Part shown: positions 31,804 through 39,425 of the stretch, in pieces | Layout of the letters: every line of letters starts with the position of its first letter | Position numbering within the stretch: position 1 is the first letter of the stretch | NCBI GenBank assembly: GCA_020059605.1 | Contig: JAGVBT010000105.1 | Coordinates: forward strand, 1 to 59,248 | DNA from: Deltaproteobacteria bacterium | GTDB lineage: Bacteria; Desulfobacterota; BSN033; UBA1163 | DNA: 59,248 bases | Direction: 5' to 3' | The notes under the pieces: generated by a model | What the model was told of the DNA's origin: nothing | What the model saw: only the letters and a program-made list of their open reading frames with translations | The model's database searches: none | Program-made: the position numbers and the translations under genes

Positions 31804-31830
31804 TGAAATACCGGTTTACGGAGGAGAGAG

Positions 31831-33027
31831 ATGTTTGACATGCAAAAGCAGATGAGGTGGTCCAAATTGAAGGTGGGCCTGGTGATCACCCTTGCCCTTC
31901 TGGTGCTCCTGGTGACGATCTTTTTCGCGGGCGGGGTTGAGAAGATCTTCTCGCCGATGATCGAACTGAAGGTGCAATTTCAGGATGTGAGGGGATTGCG
32001 GAAAGGGGCGCCTGTCTGGATTTTCGGAACGGAGGTGGGGGCCGTCAAAGAGATACAATTAGACCGAACCCTCGGGGCGGTGGTGACGATTTCGATCAAC
32101 AGGAACGTTCAGGGGTTTATTCGGAAGGATGCCCGGGCAAGCATTCTGACCATGGGCCTTCTGGGCGATAAATATATCGAGCTTGGCACGGGGTCTTTGC
32201 AAGCAGGGCCGATTGAACAGGAAGAAATGATCAAGGGTTCGGTTCCCGTTGAGATTTCGGAGATCATGGAGACCGCGGGGGTCTCCATCGGAAAGATAGG
32301 CGAGTTCATTGAGAAACTCGATAGCCTCTTGCTGAGGATAGAGAAAGGAGAGGGGACGGTGGCCAAATTTCTCACCGACCCCTCCGTCTATGAGAACCTC
32401 AACCATGGCGTCAAAACCTTATCTCTCACCCTGGAAGAGATCAAGAACTCCAGAGGGACGATTAAGATGCTGCTGGAAGACCCCTCGCTATACCAAAAAA
32501 CGGTCTCCGCCGTTTCGTCCCTTGAGGAGTTCGCCAAAAGAATCAACGAGAGTCCCGGAACGCTAAAAAAACTGGTGGAAGACCCTTCGCTCTACCAGGG
32601 AATGGTTTCCGCCGTCTCCTCCATCGAAGCCTTGGCAAAAAAGACCGACGAATCCGTGGAGGAAATCACCAGAAAGGTGATCGAAAGCCAGGGGACGCTC
32701 AAACGTTTGCTGGAAGATCCTTCGCTCTATGAAAAGGCGCTCTCGGCTGTTTCATCGATAGAAGAGTTTGGGAAGAAATTGAATGAGGAGTCCGGGACAT
32801 TGAAAAAACTGATTGAAGATCCGCAATTGTACGAGAACCTGAATCAGGGATTGACCCAGGTTTCTTCCATCCTGAGAAGGATCGATCAGGGGGAAGGGTT
32901 GGCAGGAGCCCTGCTCCATGACAAGGAACTTGTGGATGAATTAAAAGGGACAATTGCGGAGCTGAAGGAGTTGATGAAAGACATCAAGGGTCATCCCAAA
33001 AAATATTTTAAATTCAGTATCTTTTAA
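31831..33027 (+). CDS. mlaD: MlaD family MCE-domain protein with C-terminal repeats
   Basis: Membrane-anchored periplasmic lipid-binding protein, 398 residues. One helix (about residues 14-33) is followed by the MCE domain (about 42-120, VQFQDVRGLRKGAPVWIFG and GLLGDKYIELG). The remainder holds about six units of some 34 residues beginning GTxKxLxEDPSLY and containing SAVSSIEEF, expected to be helical and to form a tunnel or extended stalk as in other MCE proteins. Repeat units 2 to 5 are the most alike. Last gene of the mlaEFD operon. Confidence 0.92.
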   Translation: MFDMQKQMRWSKLKVGLVITLALLVLLVTIFFAGGVEKIFSPMIELKVQFQDVRGLRKGAPVWIFGTEVGAVKEIQLDRTLGAVVTISINRNVQGFIRKDARASILTMGLLGDKYIELGTGSLQAGPIEQEEMIKGSVPVEISEIMETAGVSIGKIGEFIEKLDSLLLRIEKGEGTVAKFLTDPSVYENLNHGVKTLSLTLEEIKNSRGTIKMLLEDPSLYQKTVSAVSSLEEFAKRINESPGTLKKLVEDPSLYQGMVSAVSSIEALAKKTDESVEEITRKVIESQGTLKRLLEDPSLYEKALSAVSSIEEFGKKLNEESGTLKKLIEDPQLYENLNQGLTQVSSILRRIDQGEGLAGALLHDKELVDELKGTIAELKELMKDIKGHPKKYFKFSIF

Positions 33028-33048
33028 GGGAATTGATTCCCTCACTGC

Positions 33049-33072
33049 AGGGGCGATTCATGAATCGCCCCT
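33049..33072. repeat. Perfect 24-base palindrome between convergent genes
   Basis: AGGGGCGATTCA followed by its exact reverse complement. It lies 22 bases after the mlaD stop and contains the stop codon of the convergently transcribed cyclase gene (33058-33060). It may end transcripts from both sides, although no T-run follows. Confidence 0.75.
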
Positions 33073-34440
33073 ATCCACCACCTCATAAATCGTCAGAGGC
33101 GAGGAGTGGCCCTTGACGAAAGCTTCTCCCAAACTCCGCAAAGGATAAGGGTGCCCTTTGGGTAACCCATCGGCAACCTGTTGCGAGATCAACATCTCCA
33201 CCCCGAGGGTTTTTGTTAACTCTTCCATGCGCTTGGCCAAATTGACGGTGAGGCCCAAAACCGTCGAATCCATCCGTTCGGAGGAGCCGATCGTTCCAAT
33301 GATGACCGGCCCGGTGTGGAGGCCGATCCCGATTTGAATCGTTTTGCCTGCCGAAGTCTCCTCCCGGGTATTAAAAGCCCTGACCGCCCTTCGCATCTCC
33401 ATTCCGCAGGCCACCGCCGTCCGGGCAGAATCCTTCCCTTCAAAAATGCATATGACCGCATCTCCCAAAAATTTGTCGACCACCCCCTGTTTCGCATTCA
33501 CCACACGGACGATTTGTTCATAAAGTCGATTGACCAGGGTGATCAATTGTTCCGGACGGAGACGTTCCGATAAAGCGGTAAATCCATGGATATCGCAACA
33601 GAGAATGGTTGCCCACTGTTGATCGGCCTGGCCCGGATGAATCGATCCCAGTCCCCGGGCGGCGATGCGGCGGAGATAAGCCGGGGGCACAAATTTCTCA
33701 AAGGCATCCCGGGCCTCCCGAATGGCCAGTTCAAGCGACCGGAAATGGAGGCCCACGGCAATGGTCAGGAAGATCGAAAGCCAGAATGAGGCGAACCATA
33801 AAATCTGGCCGTCAATGGGAACCAAAAAACCTGCGGAACGGAGGGCGTCATGAAGCCCGCCCAGAAACCAGAAGGCCATTCCGATGGCGAAAGGAAGGAG
33901 ATAGATGGGACCTTGAAGCCTGGCCCGCCGTAATTGGTGAACCGTTAGAACGAAGTAGAAAAGACAGATGAGAATAGTATAGGAATGGATCAATGGCCTG
34001 AGGACCTTGGACTGGGGCCTGAGGATACCCGAAGCCACTTCGTGAGGGACAAGGGGAAGTCCCAGAAACCAGGGACCCTGTCCCAGAAGGGCCAACCCGG
34101 CAAGAAGAAGGCTGATTCCGATCATGGCTCTGGAGAGCGGTCCAAGCGGACGGTTTGAGAGGGAGGCGCTGAACCAGGTCCAGCTGGCCGGCAGGAGGGC
34201 CAAGGCGGCCAGATCGATCCGGTATCCCAACAGAATGGAGGAAGGGGACCTTTGAAATCCGTAGATCATCCAGCCCAGAAAGAAAAGAGTGGAGAGAAGA
34301 TAAAAGAGAAGGAGACTTCTCAAAGGACGGTACGAATGATAGAAGAGCAACGTGACCAGGCATAAAATCGCCATGGCCGCATTGGCGATAAATGCGATGA
34401 AGGGCCCTACGCTGTAATGAGGGATCAGATTGGGCAGCAT
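33058..34440 (-). CDS. Membrane-bound class III adenylate/guanylate cyclase
   Basis: Protein of 460 residues: an N-terminal seven-helix membrane region (about residues 10-225, resembling the 7TM region of sensor histidine kinases) followed by a class III cyclase domain (about 260-455). Catalytic features are CCDIHGFTALSERL (metal-binding Asp), VDKFLGDAVICIFEG and MDSTVLGLTVNLAKRME. Lysine in DKFLG and aspartate in MDST are the residues usually seen in adenylate cyclases, so cAMP is more likely than cGMP. It probably senses a membrane or extracellular signal. It converges on the mla operon and is followed upstream by the MBL-fold gene. Confidence 0.9.
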   Translation of the reverse strand: MLPNLIPHYSVGPFIAFIANAAMAILCLVTLLFYHSYRPLRSLLLFYLLSTLFFLGWMIYGFQRSPSSILLGYRIDLAALALLPASWTWFSASLSNRPLGPLSRAMIGISLLLAGLALLGQGPWFLGLPLVPHEVASGILRPQSKVLRPLIHSYTILICLFYFVLTVHQLRRARLQGPIYLLPFAIGMAFWFLGGLHDALRSAGFLVPIDGQILWFASFWLSIFLTIAVGLHFRSLELAIREARDAFEKFVPPAYLRRIAARGLGSIHPGQADQQWATILCCDIHGFTALSERLRPEQLITLVNRLYEQIVRVVNAKQGVVDKFLGDAVICIFEGKDSARTAVACGMEMRRAVRAFNTREETSAGKTIQIGIGLHTGPVIIGTIGSSERMDSTVLGLTVNLAKRMEELTKTLGVEMLISQQVADGLPKGHPYPLRSLGEAFVKGHSSPLTIYEVVDRGDS

Positions 34441-34463
34441 CCGAAAAACGTTAGGATCAAAAA

Positions 34464-35432
34464 TTAGCCTTCTAACGAATAAAAATCCTTCGTTCCTTTT
34501 TCTTTTACCCTGACCCTTCCCGCCTCCCTTAAAATCTCTAAATGGCCGACGGCCTCGGAGACGCCCAGGAAGATTTCGAAAGGAGGGACTCCCGGGAAAA
34601 GATCCATGGCAATTTCATAGGGCGTCTTTTCTCCCGGAGAGAGAAGGGAAAGGACCTGATTCATTCGTTCCTGATGATGGGTAAGGATCTTCCGAATCAA
34701 ACCTTGGGGATCGTGGACCTCTTCTCCGTGGCCGGGGAGGAGGAGGTTGATCTCCAGCCCTTCAACCTTTTGCAGGGAGGACAGATACTCCTTGAGACCC
34801 GGGTACCGGAGGGGAGATGGGTTGTCCGGAATATTGAGGACGGGATTGGGGGTAATGTCTTTCAACAGGTGGTCGCCGGTGAAGAGGGTTTTTCCCTCGG
34901 GCCAGTGGAAACAGACCAGCCCGGAGCTGTGGCCGGGGCAGTGAATCGTTTTCCATGTCATGGAAGCAAAGGGGATGGAATCTCCATCCTCCAGGAAGAA
35001 TGCCTCGCTTAGGGAGTCGGCCATCTTCTGGGCGGACTCGATAAAACGGATGGCTTGATTGACCAGGGTTTCCGGGACGCCGTTTCTCAAGAGGATCGAT
35101 TTCAAAGAACCGAAGGAGTGAATGATCGAACGAATCTTTCCATAGTCCTTCGGGTGAATATAGATGGGAGCGCCGGAGAGGGAGGATATCTTCTGGGCCT
35201 GTCCATAATGGTCGATATGGCCGTGGGTGATCAGGATTCGTTCGATTGATGAAATCGAAAACCCTAAATGCTCCAGTGCTTTTTGCAGCTCCTCAAAGGA
35301 GGCATCGGTCTTTATTCCCGTATCAACGAGCGTCCGCGGCCTTTCATCAATCAGGAAAACATTGGTCGTCTTCATGGGGAAGGGGATGGGAAGTTCGATC
35401 TTATAGATGTTGTCGAAGAATTTTTGGATCAA
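34464..35432 (-). CDS. Metallo-beta-lactamase-fold hydrolase
   Basis: Protein of 322 residues with the binuclear zinc motifs ITHGHIDHYGQA (HxHxDH, near residue 70), CPGHSSG, FTGDHLL and LLPGHGEEV. The C-terminal 80 residues form a winged-helix-like region, as in LACTB2-type and related hydrolases. Substrate not defined; glyoxalase II-like thioesters, acyl-CoA or RNA are possible. It ends 23 bases before the cyclase start, so they may be cotranscribed. Confidence 0.88.
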   Translation of the reverse strand: MIQKFFDNIYKIELPIPFPMKTTNVFLIDERPRTLVDTGIKTDASFEELQKALEHLGFSISSIERILITHGHIDHYGQAQKISSLSGAPIYIHPKDYGKIRSIIHSFGSLKSILLRNGVPETLVNQAIRFIESAQKMADSLSEAFFLEDGDSIPFASMTWKTIHCPGHSSGLVCFHWPEGKTLFTGDHLLKDITPNPVLNIPDNPSPLRYPGLKEYLSSLQKVEGLEINLLLPGHGEEVHDPQGLIRKILTHHQERMNQVLSLLSPGEKTPYEIAMDLFPGVPPFEIFLGVSEAVGHLEILREAGRVRVKEKGTKDFYSLEG

Positions 35433-35643
35433 TTCTCTCCTCTTTCCCAGAGCGGTTTTCCATCAGCGGCGATGGATATCTTGAAGGATGAAAGCGCTTT
35501 CTTACAGGAATCCAATGGAGAATCCTATTCCTTTTTTTTGGGATTGTCAATTTTTTCGAACACGTTTTAGCCGGCAAGCGGTCCGTCCCGCCCAAAGCGG
35601 GACAGGCGGGGCCAAGTGGGGCAAAATTTTGTTAAATTTTTGC

Positions 35644-35696
35644 TTGACAGCACAAAATATTGTGTTAACTTGTTCGTTATGACATAAATATTGTGC
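35644..35696 (+). promoter_or_regulatory. Promoter and two NrdR boxes of the ribonucleotide reductase gene
   Basis: Two 16-base boxes, GCACAAAATATTGTGT (35650-35665) and GACATAAATATTGTGC (35681-35696), start exactly 31 bases apart, the three-helical-turn spacing of NrdR sites (consensus acaCwAtATaTwGtgt). A TTGACA at 35644-35649 abuts the first box, with a weak -10 (TAACTT) 16 bases later, so NrdR binding would block RNA polymerase. Confidence 0.85.
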
Positions 35697-35743
35697 CTGC
35701 CCGGACCTGACCGTTGCCGGCAGGGTGGACAGAGAGGGGAGGA

Positions 35744-38041
35744 ATGCACGTGGTTGATCTGACACCGAATGCCATCACCGTACTTCAGAAACGGTACCTG
35801 TTAAAGGATCTTCAGGGGAATATCGTAGAAACCCCGGAAGATCTCTTCCGGCGGGTTGCCGGAAATATTGCCGGGGCAGACCGGGTCTATGACCCTTCGG
35901 TCGATCTTGCTTCGATCGGGGACGAGTTCTATGACCTCATGGCCTCGCTCGACTTTCTTCCGAACTCCCCAACCCTGATGAATGCGGGCAGGGAACTCCA
36001 GCAACTCTCCGCCTGTTTCGTTCTCCCGGTGGGGGATTCGATGGAGGAGATCTTTGATGCAGTCAAACAGATGGCGCTGATTCAGAAGAGCGGAGGCGGA
36101 ACGGGATTTGCCTTTTCCAGGCTCAGGCCGAAGAATGATGTGGTCGGATCCACCAAGGGAGTTTCGAGCGGTCCGGTCTCGTTCATGAGCGTCTTCGACA
36201 ACGCCACGGAGGCGATCAAGCAGGGAGGAACCCGGAGAGGGGCCAACATGGGCATCCTGCGGGTGGATCATCCGGACATCCTCGATTTTATTAAATGCAA
36301 GGACGAGGATCACCATTTCAATAATTTTAATATCTCTGTGGCCGCAACGAAGGAATTTATGGAGGCCGTTGAAAAGGGTGAAAAATATCCCCTCCGGAAT
36401 CCGAGGACAAAGGAGATCGTTGGTCTTCTTGATGCCAGAGAAGTTTTTGAGAAGATGGTCTACTATGCCTGGAAGAACGGGGATCCGGGGATCATTTTCA
36501 TCGATCGGATCAACGGGGATAACCCCACGCCCCAGGTGGGCGACGTCGAGAGCACGAACCCCTGTGGCGAACAACCACTGCTCCCTTACGAATCCTGCAA
36601 CCTCGGCTCCATCAATCTCTCCCATATGGTGAAGGGCGGAGAGGTCGATTGGGAGAGGCTGGGTTCGGTCACGGAGAAGGCGGTCCATTTTCTGGACAAT
36701 GTGATCGACCTGAACCGCTATACCCTGCCCCAGATTGAGGCGATGACCAAGGCCAACCGGAAGATCGGGCTGGGAGTGATGGGTTTCGCCGACCTTTTGA
36801 TTCAGATGGGAATTCCTTATGACCATCCGGAGGCCTTTGCCACAGGGGAAAAGGTCATGGCTTTCATCCAGCAGAGGGGAAAAAATGCGTCTCGCGAACT
36901 GGCTTTGAAGAGAGGGTCTTTCCCCAATTTCAGTGCCAGTGCCCTGAAAGGCCGATGGGATGCGATGAGGAATGCAACGGTAACAACGATTGCTCCCGCC
37001 GGGACCATTTCCATCATTGCAGGAACTTCCTCCGGGATTGAACCGCCCTTTGCGCTGGCCTTTGTCCGTCATGTCCTGGATGGGAAAGAACTTCTCGAGA
37101 TCAATCCCTTCTTGGAAGCGATGGCCAGAGAGGAAGGGTTCTATACGGAAGAACTGATGCGAAAGATTGCTCAACTGGGCCATGTCCAGGGTTTCGAGGA
37201 AGTCCCGGAAAGGATCCGGCATCTTTTTGTCACGGCCCACGATATTTCTCCCCGGGACCATATCCGGATGCAGGCCGCTTTCCAGAAATATACCGACAAC
37301 GCGGTTTCGAAGACGGTTAACTTTTCTCATGAGGCCACGGTGGACGATGTGGGCGAGGTTTATCAGCTGGCCTATCAACTGGGTTGCAAAGGGGTGACGA
37401 TTTACAGGGACAGAAGCCGGGGGAAGCAGGTTCTCTATAAAGGGTTGGGCGATTTGGAAAGTGACCGGGCAGGGACCATGGAAGACCTGTCGAAAATGGA
37501 GAAAAAACCAAGGGCTCGCCGGGATGTGATCCATGGCTCCACCTGGAAGATCCGGACCGGGTGCGGGAACCTTTATGTGACGGTCAATGAGGACGAGGAT
37601 GGGCAGCTCTTTGAGATCTTCAATCAGATAGGAAAGGCCGGGGGGTGTGCGGCCTCCCAATCGGAGGCGATCGGTCGCCTCGTCTCCCTCGCTTTTCGAT
37701 CGAGCATCGAACCGGAGGACATCATCCGGCAGTTGAAAGGGATCAGTTGTCATATGCCGGTCTGGCATCAGAGCGGAAAGGTCCTCTCCTGTTCGGATGC
37801 TATGGCGAAGGCCATCGAATGGCATATTCAGAAGATGAGGGCGCAGAGAATCGGCGCATTAGGGAGGGAGGCGTTATCAACCCCTCCGGAAATGGATGTG
37901 TCTCGAGGCCGGGAGAGCAAAAAAACTCCGCAGGGAATGAGCGGGGTCTTCTTCAGAGGCGCCTGTCCCGAGTGCGGAGGCCCTCTCCTTTTTGAAGAGG
38001 GCTGTGTGAAGTGTTTTTGCGGCTATTCGGACTGCGGGTAG
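35744..38041 (+). CDS. nrdJ: Adenosylcobalamin-dependent (class II) ribonucleoside-diphosphate reductase
   Basis: Enzyme of about 765 residues that makes deoxyribonucleotides with a B12-generated radical, so it works without oxygen. Motifs: SACFVLPVGDSMEEIF, KSGGGTGFAFSRLR, KQGGTRRGANMG, the active-site NPCGEQPLLPYESCNLGS, and APAGTISIIAGTSSGIEP. The tail has a cysteine cluster (CPECGGPLL, then C-x-C and C) that binds zinc and relays thiols. ATG 35744 is preferred; a frame extension to 35714 lies in a repeat. The protein has no ATP cone at the N-terminus that could be recognised. Two NrdR boxes precede it. A cobalamin riboswitch was not seen. Confidence 0.95.
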   Translation: MHVVDLTPNAITVLQKRYLLKDLQGNIVETPEDLFRRVAGNIAGADRVYDPSVDLASIGDEFYDLMASLDFLPNSPTLMNAGRELQQLSACFVLPVGDSMEEIFDAVKQMALIQKSGGGTGFAFSRLRPKNDVVGSTKGVSSGPVSFMSVFDNATEAIKQGGTRRGANMGILRVDHPDILDFIKCKDEDHHFNNFNISVAATKEFMEAVEKGEKYPLRNPRTKEIVGLLDAREVFEKMVYYAWKNGDPGIIFIDRINGDNPTPQVGDVESTNPCGEQPLLPYESCNLGSINLSHMVKGGEVDWERLGSVTEKAVHFLDNVIDLNRYTLPQIEAMTKANRKIGLGVMGFADLLIQMGIPYDHPEAFATGEKVMAFIQQRGKNASRELALKRGSFPNFSASALKGRWDAMRNATVTTIAPAGTISIIAGTSSGIEPPFALAFVRHVLDGKELLEINPFLEAMAREEGFYTEELMRKIAQLGHVQGFEEVPERIRHLFVTAHDISPRDHIRMQAAFQKYTDNAVSKTVNFSHEATVDDVGEVYQLAYQLGCKGVTIYRDRSRGKQVLYKGLGDLESDRAGTMEDLSKMEKKPRARRDVIHGSTWKIRTGCGNLYVTVNEDEDGQLFEIFNQIGKAGGCAASQSEAIGRLVSLAFRSSIEPEDIIRQLKGISCHMPVWHQSGKVLSCSDAMAKAIEWHIQKMRAQRIGALGREALSTPPEMDVSRGRESKKTPQGMSGVFFRGACPECGGPLLFEEGCVKCFCGYSDCG

Positions 38042-38157
38042 GATGGTTTGGCGCATCGGGCATAGAATATTTAACCATTGCATCTTTCTTCCCCGCCATA
38101 AAATCTCTTCTGTCAACCAGACACAATCGCAGACTGGATCGTCTGGAAAAAATTTTC

Positions 38158-38186
38158 TGGACAAATTTTTTTTTTGAGGGATAATT
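38158..38186 (+). promoter_or_regulatory. Putative promoter of the DUF3108 gene
   Basis: TGGACA (38158-38163) and ATAATT (38181-38186) are 17 bases apart, with a ten-T tract in the spacer. Moderately convincing. Confidence 0.45.
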
Positions 38187-38216
38187 AAATACTGAGGCAA
38201 AATTAAGGGAGCAGCA

Positions 38217-38999
38217 TTGAGAATGAAACCTCTCTTCATTGTCATGTTGATTTTGATGTTCGGGGCGCCGGCCCATAGCGATGGGCAGGGGCTGGTCCGG
38301 GAGCCTGAAAACGGATCCGAAAAAACTTTCTATTACTCAGCAAAGAAGCTTGGCATTCCTATCCTCAAAGCGACGATCAGAATCGGAAACGGATATTCGG
38401 AACAGGGAAAGAATCTCTATAAGATTGAAGCTCAGGTGATCTCCCTAAAAATTCCCGGATTCATGTTCCGGATGAATAACCGCTTCACTTCTTTCATTGA
38501 GATGGATTCCTTTTCTCCGCTGAGATATGTGAAGCAGATCGATCAGGAGGGCCTTCTCCTCCAGAAAAAAAATTATTCGCAGATCGTCACCTTCGACTCC
38601 GTTCACCATGTGGCGGTTGTGGAGAAAAAAGAAACGGGAGAAAAAAACGAGGTTTTCCTTCCCCCTTCTACCTACGATCCCCTCGCCCTGTTTGCCCGGT
38701 ACCTTTTAAAAGAGGACGTTTCTCCGGATCAAGAGATCCGGATGTCGATCTACGACGGGGTGAAGTTTCGTGAGATGGTCTTCCATTCGAAAAGGGCGAG
38801 AGTGAAATCGAAGATGCTGGGCGAGATAGATGCCTTCTGTCTCGAATCGATCACCGCCTTCTCCAGCTTCGGAGAAAAAGAAGGGAACATACGCATCTGG
38901 TATACGGCAAACGGGCATAAGGTCCCGATCTTCCTGGAACTGGATCTTCCGGGAGGGATGGTGAAGTTCGAGTTGGAGGAGATGAAAGAAGAGTCATGA
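38217..38999 (+). CDS. Exported DUF3108 domain-containing protein
   Basis: Protein of about 260 residues with a signal peptide (KPLFIVMLILMFGAPAHS) followed by the DUF3108 region (KTFYYSAKKLGIPILKATIRI, RYVKQIDQEGLL and PPSTYDPLALFARYLL). Members are predicted periplasmic beta-rich proteins of unknown function. The TTG at 38217 has AGGGAG 5 bases upstream; the ATG at 38223 is the alternative start. It stands alone between nrdJ and a repeat-rich spacer. Confidence 0.85.
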   Translation: MRMKPLFIVMLILMFGAPAHSDGQGLVREPENGSEKTFYYSAKKLGIPILKATIRIGNGYSEQGKNLYKIEAQVISLKIPGFMFRMNNRFTSFIEMDSFSPLRYVKQIDQEGLLLQKKNYSQIVTFDSVHHVAVVEKKETGEKNEVFLPPSTYDPLALFARYLLKEDVSPDQEIRMSIYDGVKFREMVFHSKRARVKSKMLGEIDAFCLESITAFSSFGEKEGNIRIWYTANGHKVPIFLELDLPGGMVKFELEEMKEES

Positions 39000-39230
39000 A
39001 AATGATCGATGGGTCAGGGCTAAGGTGAGGAGGCCGGTTTCGGTTAGGGTCAAATGGAGTAAGGTTAATGGGTTAAGGTGACGGTGACGAAGCCCGTTTC
39101 GTCATTCGGTAATGGCTATGTAAAAAGCATTAAAAGACGAAAAACGCAGCCTTTTATTAACCATACGGGCCTCCTTACCGTTACCTTTGGACGCATTTTC
39201 TGAGCAAATATTTTATAGAAGGAGGAGATC

Positions 39231-39398
39231 ATGGCGACAAAGAAGGTGATGAAGAAAGTTTCGAAGAAGGGTGTGAAGAAGGGTGATGCCTACAAGTGCA
39301 CCGTGTGCGGACTCGCGGTCACAGTGGATGAGGTTTGCGGATGCATGGATGTGTGCGATATCATCTGTTGTGAGAAACAGATGAAGGCCAAGAAATAG
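39231..39398 (+). CDS. Small cysteine-rich protein (55 residues)
   Basis: A short frame from ATG 39231 to TAG 39398, with GAAGGAGGAG just upstream. The first 18 residues are lysine-rich (TKKVMKKVSKKGVKKGD), and the rest holds a CTVCGL motif then CGCMDVCDIICCEKQ, giving seven cysteines in 30 residues. The CxxC...CC spacing suggests a metal site of rubredoxin or zinc-ribbon type. It lies 27 bases before the flavoprotein gene in the same direction, so the two are probably cotranscribed, and it may serve as an electron carrier or metal-binding partner. I do not recognise the family with certainty. Confidence 0.8.
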   Translation: MATKKVMKKVSKKGVKKGDAYKCTVCGLAVTVDEVCGCMDVCDIICCEKQMKAKK

Positions 39399-39425
39399 AT
39401 TCGGATCAATCCTTTTTAGAAGCCT

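Noticed and set aside
35570-35740. Cobalamin riboswitch before nrdJ
   Set aside because: No B12-box-like sequence was found; the region is explained by NrdR boxes and a promoter.
35801-37825. A 674-codon open frame on the strand opposite nrdJ
   Set aside because: It is an antisense shadow of a clear class II reductase gene. It has no domain motifs, and its sequence mirrors the codon pattern of nrdJ.
38128-38150. Rho-independent terminator after nrdJ (CAGAC-tggatc-GTCTG)
   Set aside because: The stem is short and is followed by A-rich, not T-rich, sequence on the coding strand.
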